Of a DNA stretch of 64,000 nt, positions 22,355-37,330 are shown in pieces (position 1 is the first letter of the stretch; each line of letters begins with the position of its first letter). The DNA is from Sipunculus nudus (lineage: Eukaryota > Annelida > Sipuncula > Golfingiida > Sipunculidae): assembly GCA_026874595.1 (NCBI GenBank), contig CM049317.1, forward strand, positions 12,034,382-12,098,381. The letters are read 5' to 3'. Both the position numbers and the translations under genes were made by a program. The notes under the pieces are model-generated. The model searched no databases, had not been told where the DNA came from, and saw only the letters and a program-made list of their open reading frames with translations.

Positions 22355-25300
22355 GTAATAGGAAAACTTTGTTTTACATTAAGATTTATAGGAAAATTGT
22401 GGGATGAAAATTTAAAGAGCATGTTTCATTTCGTGTTGATATGAGTATAACATAAGCATGCATGTAATTTCATAGAACATGGTTTCAGTAGGAAAAGTCT
22501 AGATTGGCACATAAAATCGATTAAATTAATGAATCAAAGCACAAGATAATGTTCAGTCTGATAATTCTATAACGCAATATACAATATATGAAGAAGTGAA
22601 AGGACAATTGTAGATATTAACCTCTATTGACTGGGCACATACAGTCCTTTGAAATAATAATATTTACCACACAACTCATTCTGCCCTGAGAATTGGCTGC
22701 CCTGACCAAGTGACGGACCTATTTGCTTTTGATTTAACGTGGTAAGGTAGAAATGGTGTGCCTGTTGATGGTGCTGTATACTCGTCATATTAGCACTCTG
22801 ATATACATCACACCACAAGACAGTGGCTAAGCAACAATGAATATATAATAACAACAATTGCAGAATTCAAAATCATATACCGGATAGGGTTACCAATCCA
22901 AAACGCCTTATTTAGTAAGTAGAGGGGGACATAAACGGCACTGCCTGCAAATATAAATACTCCAGTTATATACAGAATCAGGCTAAACAGTCTCTAGACG
23001 TCCTTAACTGGCGGCACTAGACCACAACTGGCGGCACTGGTCCTCGAATGGCCCCCAACTGCCGCATACTGCACATCCTTTTCATAATAAGCTTCAGAGT
23101 TCCATTAAACCGCTCCATCATCCCATTGCATATCAGGTGGTAAGTTGTGGTGAACAAGTGCTTTTAGATAGTAGTCTGCTTACCTCAAGCATATGTCCAG
23201 AGGTAAATAGATTCCCAATGTTAGTCAGAATATCGGCCGGTATACTTTCTCGTGTGTACAGATCTGCTAGTGCCTTTACTATCGTGACCATCTATATGTT
23301 CGGCGGTGTCACCCACATTCGTATTTCATAGGGGTGAGGATATAATGATTCCCCGAGTCCAACATCGGTGTATCGGTCCGATCAGGTGTGCTGCCACACG
23401 ATAGAACCGTTTGTGGACTATGGGCAATTCACCTAAGGTAGTGGTCCTAATCTCATCTTTTGGTATCATTCAGTGACCCACGTCACACGTCTTACAAATT
23501 TTTGTTACTTCGGATTAATACCAGTAAAATTGGCTACGTTTCTCTCATACGTACGTTCTGTTCCCTGACGGCCGCCATCATGGTCTCATGGCTAAACGTC
23601 ATCACTTGGTCTGGGAGACCAGTTGGTACCACAATCTGCGTATCAGACTTCCCTATACGTATCGCTCACTTAACACCTATCCTGACGTGAAACCGGATCC
23701 GATCCGCAGGCGCATTTGCTGCCTCTTTCCAGTACACAGCTTAGGTCCAGTAGTCTTTTTATTCTTGCCTGGGCAATATCCGAATTTATTCCAGAATAAC
23801 CGCTATGGGTACTCTTTACTTAAACCGTTGATCATTAAGCAGCTTACCCGATTACCATATACTGTTGGGACGGAACAAATCTTTTCCTCAGTGCAAAACA
23901 GGTACAGCTAGCGTACCGCATCACAGTAGAATTTCGAAACCCATACACAATGACCCGACAAGTCGGCAAAGCCACCTTACCACAAATCCGAGCAACACCT
24001 ACCATCAACTTGTCTACAGTGTTCTCAGGTCTCCGGGTTACATCTTCTTTACTCCCAAACCATGGCCGTGCATCACTGACGCTTCCTACCGACTTTATGT
24101 CTGTAATAAATGGAGCTAGATAATTGACTGTAATATTGACTGTGCTGTAGGCTTCCGATTTTGATCTAAATCGGGCTTTCTACCATCCGCTATCCTGTTA
24201 TCTACACCGCGAATCAAAACAGCACAATAGGGCTGCCAACGACAAATTTGCTTCGCCTTTCCTAACCTTGGCCCCTGTGACTTGTCACGTTTCTGCACTG
24301 AGATTTGGTATACTTTAGCCGCAGAATTCTGTAAGTATGTCGCAAAACTATGCACCTCGTGTGGATCAGTGAAACGTTCTGTTAACGCAAGCATTTCAAT
24401 AATCGAGCTACACTTCTCCCTTAAGAAAAATACTTGCTCTTTGCTCTTTTAACAGCAAGTCTCAGATAGCTTCAAAATCCTTTCCCTGTGCCCGAAATTG
24501 CAATCCAATTGTTTAGGAATCCGGTAAGAATAACAGCCTTGGTCATCATGTGTCCCTTCAATAGGGCTAATCTATCGTAATACGACGTATCCGCTGCAGA
24601 CAGGTATGAACAAATGTCGGGTTGGAATGCTAAACTATCTATCGGATGCTCTTGCCTTAAGGCCAATCTCTCGAATCTCTTGAGATATGCATCGATCCTA
24701 TCGATCTATTCATCAAAAGGCGGCAACTTTACAGTCGGAAACTGAAAACGTGCATCCTCATCGGCTGCTTGCTTACGGATGGAAACCCCCAACCAAAAAA
24801 AAAAACATGGGGGTAAAAGCTTAGTGGGCGAGGTCACCTGACACTGCGGAATGAAGTGGCCATGGTCACCCGACACCTCAGAGTACCAATGTTCAAGCCG
24901 TATACAAAAGCTTCTTAAGGAGAAGATGTTGTTTCCTCAGATCTCATCTTACATGTTAAGTGTAACGGTCGAGTGCCAGCCGTTTTCGACACCTTAACGC
25001 AACCTATACCAACGTGCACATCTTACGACCGTTGTGATTTTAAGTCGAAACAGACGAACGCTATCTATAAAAAGGTCAGGGATATTGTCTTTCTGAAAAC
25101 AAACACTTAAGTACGTGCCAAAATAACCAGTTTTTACCCTAAACCTCCCGTTAAACGATGCCCCTTTCCGGTACGCTAAGAAACGGCTGTGCTTATAGGT
25201 GATGTACCGGGTTGTCTTTGGTTTTAAATTGTCAGGTAGAGAAATGCGGTTTGGTATTGGCACTCAGGTTTACAACAAAACAAAAGGGGATGGCTAAGCA

Positions 25301-28300
25301 ACAATGAATATATATTAACAAATTACAGAAATCAAAACCATGTAGCAGATAGGGTCCCTAGCCTGATACGCCTTACAAGTGCACGAGTAGAGACCAAATT
25401 AACTGCAGTGGCCGCACACAAAGGAATTCTGTTTTATACAGAGTCCGGTTAAAGCATCTCTAGACGTGCTTAAATGGGAGTACTGGACCCTGACTGGCTA
25501 CCCGAATTGCGGCACTGGTCCCGAATAGGCGGGACTGGGGCCGAACTGGCGGGACTGGACCAAAACTGGCGTCACTTGACCCCAACTGGCGGCACTGAAC
25601 CCAGACTGGCGGTTATTTGGCCTCTGGTCACTGAAGCCAGACTTATCAATGAACACTCTGTGTATGCGACCTATTTAAATAGCCTTCTGTCCTGGAGGCT
25701 CATCCATATTCCTAGGTCTCATAAAATACCTGGGACCCGCTTTCTATCTAGATGCCATAATTAAAAAAAGGGAAAATCTTGCCAAATGGCATGATTTACT
25801 TCGTTACTTCTAAATTGAGATTTTATTTCACGTCCAAAGAGGTTGATTCAGAAAGGTTGCCTCGTGATCCAATTCCAGTCAGGCCAAAGCACAGAAAATG
25901 ACCTTCCACTGGCAGCTTTGATAAGCAGTCAGAAGACAAGGTAACACAGGAAAAGTTTCACAATACTGTATATTAGAAAATTTGGGATGGCAATTTAAAG
26001 AGATGTGTGCTTCCTTTAAATTTAATATAACCTTAACATGCATACAGCATGACGAATCATATTAAGAAAATGTAGTATAATGTATTTGTGTGAACTACAT
26101 GATGAGGTGAAAAATAAAAGCCCCTTGATTAATGACATGCAAAGTAGAAACAAATATGCATTAAGTGTAATCTAAACACATGTAATCTAAACGAATGAAA
26201 CATTATCGGAAGATTCTACAGGGTTAAGTAATGGTATAAATAAATGTTGTACGGGCATAATAAAGTCATGGTATTTACGAAAATGACCGTACAAGAATAT
26301 CATACGGTATGATTTACATAGGAATGTATATGGTGTCCGCTACTAAATGCGATGTTGGCTGATGTCTTAACAGACCGAGTCAAAAAGGCTGCCTCGTGAT
26401 CACCCGCCTGTCAGGCCTGAGCACAGGAAATGGTCTTCCGATAGCCGCTTGGATGAGCATTCAGAAGACAAGGTAAAAGGGTAAACTTTGTTAAATAAAA
26501 AGTTATAAGATTTGAATTTAAAGACGGTCTTCCTTCGTTTAGATTAAAGTATTTCGTTAATTTGCAAATAGTATATCAATTATATTACAAAATTACCCGA
26601 TAATTTATTATTATGAACATTTATAGGTACAACTGATAATATCCCATAAACTCATAACATTATATTAAAACAAGTCATTTCACAGTTCGTAAAACATGTT
26701 TGATAAAGATGGAAAATGGTGAACATAGGAAGGTGTGTTTTAGTAAGTGTCTTGTTGAAATATCATTTGTGTTGCTAGCTACTAAATTAACAGGATGTTT
26801 GGCAAATGAAATAATATCTTTAACTACAGAACTCATTTCCATTTAGTAAATAATATAAACCGTGAGACGTGGTGCAAACATTTATGTATTTTTTTCTAAC
26901 GTGTAAATTAAAATATTTCTTTAAACATCTGTACAGGCTGAGTCAAACAGGTCGCCTCGTGATCCCTCTCCGGTCAAGCCTGAGCAGAGAAAATGGCCTT
27001 CCACTGGCAGTTTAGATAAACAGTCAGAAGCCAAGGTAATAGTATAACATTGAAACATACTGAGCCACAAAGGTCGAATCGTGATCCCTCTCCAGTCAAT
27101 CTGGAGCAGAGTCAATGGCCTTTATCTGGCAACTTAAATGATCAGTTAACTGACAAGGTAATAGGAGCACCTCGCTGAATTCAAAGCTTAAGATAACACT
27201 GTACAGACATTTTATCGTCAGGTGCTTTATCTGGAGAAGTTAAGGATAAAGGTGTATGTATTGACAGATATTGACTGTGATCATAATATTTTCTGAAATA
27301 ATAACATTGTCCCCACAAATACTTCCCTATTAGGTAACTAAACAAGGGCAAGATGTCATTAACATAAGAAAGTATATGTTGCTTACTACAGAATTAAGGT
27401 TTGTTAAATAGCAGAACGTTTCTCAATACAATGCATACGTGTGGGACTAGAATTTCAAAGTGCACGTTTCCGTCTATCAGATTTCATTTCAAACAATATG
27501 TTAATTGCATAATGAATTATTGAAGGCACGGTATGAACATCCACCGCAATGACTGAAAATCCACTGAGTTAATTATAGTGATCATCCCCCTGTGGTGATT
27601 TAGAAGATAGCAAGGATAACTCAAATTCACTCTTGAACCCTAGCGTAGGATTTAATCATCAGAAAACTGAACATATGACCTACAAAGAAAGAAACAAAAA
27701 CTACTACTACTACACATGCATAGGAAACAAAAAGCTGCAATGACAGCACAGAAATGAGTTCATACAGATCACAACACCTCCATTTGGTCAAAATAAATAT
27801 GCAGATGTAATGAACATAATACGGTATGCTTTTTTTACTTTAGAATTGGGATATTATTTGACTTCTGAACAGGTTGAAAATAAAAGGTCGCCTTCTCGAT
27901 ACTCTCCAGTATAAAAAATATGGGAAAAAGAAGACTTGCTTCCTTCGCTTAGACTTAAGTATTACTTTAATATGCAAATAACATGATCAACTATATTAAC
28001 AAAATACCCAATAATTTATTAGTATGGACTTCTGTAGGTATAACTAATAATATCTTAAGAACTTAACTAATTGTATTTAGTGTAACACAACTCATTTAAA
28101 AGTCAGTAAAACAAATTTGATAAACGTAGGGAATGATAAACATAGGATGGTATGTTTCGGGGAGTGTCAAGTTAAGATATCATTTCTGTTGCTAGCTACA
28201 AAATTAACAGGTTTTTTGACACTTTAGCAGTCTGAGCCACATAGGTCGACTCGTTATTGCTTTCCAGTCAGTCCAGATCAGAGGAAATGGCCTTCAAATC

Positions 28301-31300
28301 GCAGTTTTGATAAACAGTTTATTGCTAATCTAATAGTGGCACCTAGCATAATTCGAAGCATAAGTTAACTCTCTACAGTCCGAATTTTTAAACGCATTTT
28401 GCAATATTTGAAGAAGTTACAGATAAGGTATCTACATATATTGATTTGGCACAAAACATTCCCTGAAATAATAACACCGACAACTCAACTCATTTCCATT
28501 TAGTAAATACACAATCGTAAGATGTTGCGCACATAATCATGTATATGTTTCCCACTATTAAATTAAGATATCACTTAACTTTTGACCAGGTTGATTCAAA
28601 CAGGTCGACTCGGGAACCTCCTCCAGTAAGGCCTGAGCAGAGAAAATGGCCTTCCACTGGCAGCTTAAACTTACAGGTGGTTGACAAGGTAATGGGGACA
28701 CCTCGCATAATTTGAAGGATAAGATAACTCTACACAATCTTTACATTTAAAGGCATTTTGCATTATTTGAAAAGGGTACAGTTGAAGGTATAGGTATTAA
28801 CATATATTGCTCAAGCACAAAACAGTTACAGATAAAGGTATAGGTATCTACATATATTGATTTGGCACAAAACATTCCCTGAAATAATAACACCGACAAC
28901 TCAACTCATTTCCATTTAGTAAATACACAATCGTAAGATGTGGCGCACATAATCATATATATATTTCCCACTTTTAAATTAAGATATCACTTAACTTTTG
29001 AACAGGTTGATTCAAACAGGTCGACTCGGGAACCTCCTCCAGTCAGACCTGAGCAGAGAAAATGGCCTTCCACTGGCAGCTTAAACTTACAGGTGGTTGA
29101 CAAGGTAATGGGGACACCTCGCATAATTTGAAGGATAAGATAACTCTACACCGTCTTTACATTTAAACGCATTTTGCATTATTTGAAAAGGGTACAGTTG
29201 AAGGTATAGGTATTAACATATATTGCTCAAGCACAAAACATTCCCTTTTATAATATCACTGACCAGGTCTGAGCAGAGGAAATGGCCTTCCACTGGTAGC
29301 TTAAACAAACAAATTGTTGACAAGGTGATAGGGCACCTAGCATAAGTCGAAGCATAAGACAACTCGGTGCAGTCTTTATATCTAAACGAATTTTGCAATA
29401 TTTGAAGAAGTTACAGATAAAGGTATAGGTATTTACATCAATTGGTTGGGCACAAAACATTTCCTGAAATAATAACACTGACAGCACCACTCACATCCAT
29501 TCAGTATATAAACAGTGGTAAGATGTGAAGCACAAACGAAAGTATATGTTTCGAACTAGAAAATTCAGATACTATTTAACATCTGACCAGGCTGAGTCAA
29601 ACAGGTGGCCTCGAGATTCATCTCCAGTTAGGCCTGAGCAGAGGAAATGGCCTTTCACTGACAGCTTAAAGAAAAAGGTGTTTGACAAGGTAATAGGGGC
29701 ATCTCGCATAATTCTAAGCATCAGAAAACTCAGTACAGTCTTTATATTTATACGCATTTTCAATATTTGAAGAAGTCACAGATAAAGGTATAGGTATTTA
29801 CATATATATTGGTTGGGCACAAAACATTTCTTGAAATAGTAACACTGACAGCACCACTCACATCCATTCAGTATATAAACAGTTTTAAGATGTGATGCAC
29901 AAACGAAAGTATATGTTTCGAATTAGAAAATTCAGATACTATTTAACATCTGAACAGGCTGAGTCAAACAGGTGGCCTCGGGATCCCTCTCCAGTCAGGC
30001 CTGAGCAGAGGAAATGGCCTTCCACTGAGAGCTTAAAGAAAAAGGTGTTTTACAAGGTAATAGGGGCATCTCGCATAATTTTAAGCATCAGAAAACTCAG
30101 TAGAGTCTTTATATTTATAAGCATTTTAAATATTTGAAGAAGTTACAGATAAAGGTATAGGTAATAACATTTATAAGCTGGGCACAAAACATTCCAAGAA
30201 ATAATATACTGACCACACATCTCGTATCCATTAAATGGAGACTCAAGCGTAAAAAGTTAGGCACGTAAGAAATTAGATATTCCTAACTAGAAAATAAGAT
30301 ATTACTTTACGTCTGAACAGGTTGCGTCAAACAGGTCGCCTCGGGATCCCTCTCCAGTCTGGCCTGAGCAGAGGCAATGGCCTTCCACTGGCAGCTTAAA
30401 CAAACATGTGGTTGACAAGGTAATATGTGCCCCTCGCATAATTCGAAGGATAAAATAACTCTGTATAGTTTTAATATTTAAAAGCATTTAGCAATATTTG
30501 AAAAGGGCACAGATAAAGGTATAGGTATTAATATATATTGTTTAAGCACAAAACATTCCCTGAAATAATAACACTGACAACTCAACTCATTTTCATTTAG
30601 TGAATACACAATAATAAGATGTGGCGCACATAAGAATGTATATGTTTCCCACTACTAAATTAAGATATTACTTTACTTCTGAACAGGTTGAGTCAAACAG
30701 GTCGACGCGGGATCCCTCTCCAGTCAGGCCTGAGCAGAGGCAATGGCCTTCCACTGGCAGCTTAGACAAACAGGTCGTTGACAAGGTAATATGTGCCCCT
30801 CGCATAATTCGAAGGATAAAATAACTCTGTATAGTTTTAATATTTTACGGCATTTAGCAATATTTGAAAAGGGTACAGATAAAGGTATAGGTATTAATAT
30901 ATATTGTTTAAGCACAAAACATTCCCTGAAAAAATAACACTGACAACTCAACTTATTTCCATTTAGTAAATACACAATATTAAGATGTGGCGCACATAAG
31001 AATGTATATGTTTCCAACTACTAAATTAAGATATTACTTTACTTCTGAACAGGTTGAGTCAAACAGGTCGACTCGGGATCCTTCTCCAGTCAGGCCTGAG
31101 CAGAGGAAATGGCCTTTATCTGGCAACTTAAACAAACATGTGGTTGACAAGGTAACATGTGCCCCTCGCATAATTCGAAGGATAAAATAAGCCTCTACAG
31201 TCTTAACATTTTAACGCATTTTGCAATATCTGAAGATGTTAAAGATAAAGGTATAGGTATTTATATATATTGACTACACGCAGTACATTCCCTGAAATAA

Positions 31301-34300
31301 TAACACTGACCACTCAACTCATATCCATTTAGTAAATACACAATAATAAGATATAGTGCACATAAGAAAGTATATGTTTCTATCTAGTAAATTAAGATAT
31401 TACTTTACGTCTTGAATAGGTTGAGTCAAACAGGTCGCCTCGGGATCCCTCTCCAGTCAGGCCTGAGCAGAGGCAATGGCCTTCCACTGGCAGCTTAAAC
31501 AAACATGTGGTTGACAAGGTAATATGTGCCCCTCGCATAATTCGAAGGATAAAATAACTCTGTATAGTTTTAATATTTAAAAGCATTTAGCAATATTTGA
31601 AAAGGGCACAGATAAAGGTATAGGTATTAATATATATTGTTTAAGCACAAAACATTCCCTGAAATAATAACACTGACAACTCAACTCATTTTCATTTAGT
31701 GAATACACAATAATAAGATGTGGCGCACATAAGAATGTATATGTTTCCCACTACTAAATTAAGATATAACTTTACTTCTGAACAGGTTGAGTCAAACAGG
31801 TCGACGCGGGATCCCTCTCCAGTCAGGCCTGAGCAGAGGCAATGGCCTTCCACTGGCAGCTTAGACAAACAGGTCGTTGACAAGGTAATATGTGCCCCTC
31901 GCATAATTCGAAGGATAAAATAACTCTGTATAGTTTTAATATTTTACGGCATTTAGCAATATTTGAAAAGGGTACAGATAAAGGTATAGGTATTAATATA
32001 TATTGTTTAAGCACAAAAAATTCCCTGAAAAAATAACACTGACAACTCAACTCATTTCCATTTAGTAAATACACAATATTAAGACGTGGCGCACATAAGA
32101 ATGTATATGTTTCCAACTACTAAATTAAGATATTACTTTACTTCTGAACAGGTTGAGTCAAACAGGTCGACTCGGGATCCTTCTCCAGTCAGGCCTGAGC
32201 AGAGGAAATGGCCTTTATCTGGCAACTTAAACAAACATGTGGTTGACAAGGTAACATGTGCCCCTCGCATAATTCGAAGGATAAAATAAGCCTCTACAGT
32301 CTTAACATTTTAACGCATTTTGCAATATCTGAAGATGTTAAAGATAAAGGTATAGGTATTTATATATATTGACTACACGCAGTACATTCCCTGAAATAAT
32401 AACACTGACCACTCAACTCATATCCATTTAGTAAATACACAATAATAAGATATAGTGCACATAAGAAAGTATATGTTTCTATCTAGTAAATTAAGATATT
32501 ACTTTACGTCTTGAATAGGTTGAGTCAAACAGGTCGCCTCGGGATCCCTCTCCAGTCAGGCCTGAGCAGAGGCAATGGCCTTCCACCGGCAGCTTAGACA
32601 AACAGGTGGTTGACAAGGTAATATGTGCCCCTCGCATAATTCGAAGAATAAAATAACTCTGTATAGTTTTAATATTTAAAAGCATTTAGCAATATTTGAA
32701 AAGGGTACTGATAAAGGTATAGGTATTTATATTTATTGACTAGACGCAGAACATTCCCTGAAATAATAACACTGACAACTCAACTCATTTCAATTTAGTA
32801 AATACACAATAATAAGATGTGGCGCACATAAGAATATATATGTTTCCAACTACTAAATTAGGATATTACTTTACGTCTTGAATAGGTTGAGTCAAACAGG
32901 TCGCCTCGGGATCCCTCTCCAGTCAGGCCTGAGCAGAGGCAATGGCCTTCCACCGGCAGCTTAGACAAACAGGTGGTTGACAAGGTAATATGTGCCCCTC
33001 GCATAATTCGAAGGATAAAATAAGCCTCTACAGTCTTACCATTTATAACGCATTTTGCAATATCTGAAGATGTTAAAGATAAAGGTACAGGTATTTATAT
33101 ATATTGACTACAGGCGGAACATTCCCTGAAATAATAACACTGACCACTCAACTCATATCCATTTAGTAAATACACAATTGTAAGATATAGTGCACATAAG
33201 AAAGTATATGTTTCTATCTAGTAAATTAAGATATTACTTTACGTCTGAATAGGTTGAGTCAAACAGGTCGCCTCGGGATCCCTCTCCAGTCAGGCCTGAG
33301 CAGGGGAAATGGCCTTCCACTGGCAGTTTTGTTATACAGTCAGAAGCCAAGGTATTTGGAGATACTTTGTTTCCCAATACGGTATGCACATGTACAAAAA
33401 TGTGGGATGGAAATTCAAACGGCATGTTTGCTTAGTGTTTATTTTAGTATAACTTTAGTACCCATACATCATGATGAAATTTTATGATGAAGTGACAGGA
33501 TACCGTAAGTCTATAAGAGCCATGATAATATGTAGATGGGCTCATAAAATCCCCTGCATTAATTATTTTAGCCATAGAGAATATGCCCTATTAAGACCCA
33601 AGGGTAATCTTAGAACGTCAACGCAAAATGCATTATCAAAAGATGTTACAGAGTAATTGGTATAATAATCTGAAAATGTGATGGAGATACTAAGATGTGA
33701 TTTTTTCACTTTTAAATTAAAATGTTGTTTGACATCTAAACAAACCAAGTCACAAAGGTCGAATCACGATCCATTTCCGGTCGATTTGGAGGGAATGCCC
33801 TTCAACTCGCATTTCAGATAAACAGTTAATTGACAAGGTAATAGTAGAACGTTTCTTTATATGGTGCATTAGAAAATTGTGTGGCGGGAATTTAAAGTGC
33901 AAGTTTTCGTGGTTTATATTTAATTGTAAAGTTAAATATGTAAATTGCATGATGAGTCATTTAAGGACATGTATGAATATCCGTCGAGATTACACATAAA
34001 TCCACTGAGTTTTTCATAATGATCATCCTCCATTTAGTATGATGATATGACATGATACCTTAAGTCTATCAGAGGCATAAACTTTTGTAGATGGGCACAT
34101 GAAACCTTTGCATTAATGGCCGTATAAAATGCCCCGACGGCTCGTGCCCTCTCTCCAGTCAGGTCGGAACAAAGTGAAAGGCCTTCCACTGACGCCCTAG
34201 ATAAACAAGATAAACAGATACTAGTCAAGGTAATATGGGAATACATGAAATATAAGATAACAATTTTAAGGAAAGTGTTATATATAAGTATAAACTAAAC

Positions 34301-37286
34301 TCGCAAACGGTATTATACCTCATCTGAAGAAGCTTCAGAACAAGGTATAAGTTGACACTTCACTGGAATCGCCGAGAATCTGTTGCCTGAACGTATGCTC
34401 CTTAAATGCTCGCTCGTAAGCAGACAAGGCCGAATTACTGTCTGATTTTATAATGGACAAACAGTATGACATAGTAGGTATTACTGAAACGTGACTGAAA
34501 GAATCAACCCAAAGTGTTGTACTTAATGAACTTATGCCAACCAGCAACAGTATAAAACATAACCTGCGCCCTTGCAGCAGGAAAAGTGGTGGTTTTGCTG
34601 TGATTTACAAGTCTTCCCTCGATCACTCAGAAATCAGCAGCAACAGAGGGGAGTTTCTGTCAAATGTGGCTTTTTTTTAGATTTAGCAAGTGTCTCTAGG
34701 TAAGTCTATCAACGTCGGGGATTTAAATTTTCATCTCGATGATAATTCGGATACTGACGCCTCTCGCTTTAAAGCTACACTTATTTCAGCTGGCTTCTCA
34801 AAGCACATTCCAACACACAGGAAAGGTCACTTACTGGACGTGATCATAACGCTTGAAAATTAGACCATGGTGAGAGAAACCCACGTGACAGACCCAGGGG
34901 TTCGTGACCCAGATGGAAATAGTCCATGTGATCATGATGCCATTGCCTTCACACTGATCACAGCCAGACCCCCACCCATCAGGAAGCTAGTAAAATTCAA
35001 AAGGCTCAAGGCTATCTCAGTGCAGGGTTTCAAAGACGACTTGCAGCTGACCCTTACTAGTGATGTTGGTGAGCATAGAGCTGCACAATACATCTCCATT
35101 ATTCACACTCTTATTAACAAGCATTCCCTACAGATCACAAAGACCATTGTCCTTCACTCTGAAACACCATTTTACACCAAAGAACTTGCGGAAATTGCGG
35201 AAATCCCTCCTCGAAATTGACCATCAGCTTTACAGATTTAAATGTAGCTAGGTTAATCTTCTTCTTAAGAAGGCAAAATCAGAGTACATTTCATAAAAGA
35301 TTGAAGACTGTGGAAGAGACACACAAGCCTTGTTTAAGATTAGAGAAAACTTATAAAACGAAGTGGCCCATCCTTGCCTCCACATACATCTGCCGATGAG
35401 CTTGTAGAAACATTTGTGGACTTCTTTACCGCCAATATAAATACCATCCGTGATCGAATGCCGGAGACATGTGTTGATCTAGCTGAGCCTGACCGTTGTC
35501 CACCCGTCAGCTGCAAAATCGACCATTTCAATGCAGCCTCAACAGAGGAGATGATAAGGTAATAAAGAAGTAACCACCCATGAGTTGTGACCTTGGCTAT
35601 GTACAGACCTGGCTACGAAGGAATGTCTGGATAATATTCCTCTCAGCTCCTTAATTATATGTATTGTAAAGAATTGGATGAAAGAATCAGCGCCTACGAA
35701 ATGAAAAGTGCTCTCATAACGCCACTTCTGAAGAAACCTACGCTTGATCATGCTCTCTTGAAAAACAATCGACCGATCCCAAATTTTGCTTTCCTGGCAA
35801 AAGTGTTTGAAAAAGTGGTGGCTTGCCGCTTGAAGGAACACCTGAGGCAGCATTGTCTTTCTCAGCAAATGCAATCTGCTTACTGAGAACACCATTCACC
35901 AGAAACAGCCTTAGTTAAAGTATAATCAGATTTTAATGCTGTAGATAACAACTGCGTAGCTGAACTAATGTAACTTGACCTCTCCGCCGCATTTAATACT
36001 ATCGATCACCAAGTCTTGCTGAGGAGACTCAATAACACGTTCGGTATCGAAGGAGATGAATTGCAATGGTTCAGTACTTGCCTGAGGGGTATACCTCAGT
36101 CTGTACTGGTGAAAGGTGCGACTTCCAAGCCCAGGGCCCTTTACTACGGCGTTTCCAAAAGCTCAGTGTTCGGGCCTCTGTTTTTCACTTGTTACACCTG
36201 TCCCCTCGGCATCATCATTGAGAAACATAGCCTTAGTAGACCCTTCTACACTGATAGTTTACAGTTTTACCTGTGCTTTAAAGCACCCACTGAGACCATT
36301 CGGGCCATCTTTTCTGTTGAAGCCTGCGTGGCAGATGTTAGAACATGTAAAACAAAACAAAAGTTGGCACAATTACCAGATATAAAGGTGAGAGTTGGAG
36401 ATACATCCATCACTCCGAGTACCACTGCAAGGCCCTTGGAATAACATATGATCGTAACATGTCAATGGACACTCAAATTAGTTCAGTATGTAACACCATC
36501 TACCTGCAGATGCGGAACAAATCCAACATCAGAAAATACCTAACAACATCTGCCCTAAAGATTCTCATACAGGCACACGTGACCTCCTTACTTGACTATG
36601 CCAACTCTCTCTTATATGGCCTCCCAAATCATGCTATTGGTCGCCTACAACGCGGCTAGGATCATTACAAGGACGGTCATTCTGATAGCATAACCCCTAT
36701 GTTAGCCGACCTTCACTTGCTGCCTAACTAGTACTGCATTAGATACAAAAAGTTGCTGTAAACATTTAAGGGTTTGCAGGGAAATGATCCAGGTTACATT
36801 GACAACATGTTCCAACAATACCAACCTACCAGGTCGCCACGCTAATTCAGCGATAACCTTTTAACTGTGCGAAAAACCAGATTAAGTTTTTTTTGGAGTG
36901 GCAGGACCTTCCAGTATGCCTCAGCACATGAGTGGAATTCTTTACCGGATGCCATCCGAAAAGTTGAAAGTCTGACTGCTTTTACAAGGTTTTTATATGT
37001 GTCTATGTCTGAACTAGGTCATGTCATGCATTTTTTATTAGCTGGTCAGTTTCTAAGGACATTATGCCACAAATATTAATATTTTACATCAAGCAGGAAA
37101 ACTCACATAATGTGTAATATCATAGTTTTGTTTACTATCATTATTTATTATCGAATCTAGTATTTTAGCCATCATTATCTATCCATTTATAAATTCATGC
37201 GGTGTAATTTTAATATAATACTTACCTCTTTTTTATGTAAAGAGTATAAGAGCATGCTCTCTATGTGGTTTTTGTGCTATAACATG

Positions 37287-37330
<44 letters not shown>

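Larger units (their letters stand above)
21230..34260 (+). repeat. Tandem array of about 366-bp monomers each centred on an R exon
   Basis: The monomer is a 99-bp exon plus about 267 bp of intron with conserved words ('aagatgtggcgcacataag', 'tatatgtttcc', 'ataggtatt', 'acaaaacattccctgaaa'). Regular spacing of 366-367 bp holds from 30321 to 33351, and is looser and more decayed to the left. Two retroelements interrupt or cap it: Gypsy at 22.8-25.6 kb and an L2-like LINE at 34.35 kb. Confidence 0.85.

Noticed and set aside
30621-32289. Plus-strand open frames starting MAHIRMYMFP that run through the R exons
   Set aside because: They read intron sequence before the AG acceptor and after the GT donor. 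Only the middle 33 codons are supported as coding.
29213-32685. Many minus-strand open frames of 60-100 codons (LPVEGHCLCSGLTGEG type) across the array
   Set aside because: They are the antisense shadow of the R exons, repeated only because the monomer is repeated. They have no splice logic and their frame is not conserved over indels.
21230-34260. CRISPR-like array because of regular spacing
   Set aside because: The repeats are about 366 bp with a coding 99-bp core and near-identical spacers, in an intron-containing animal locus. Nothing resembles a prokaryotic array.
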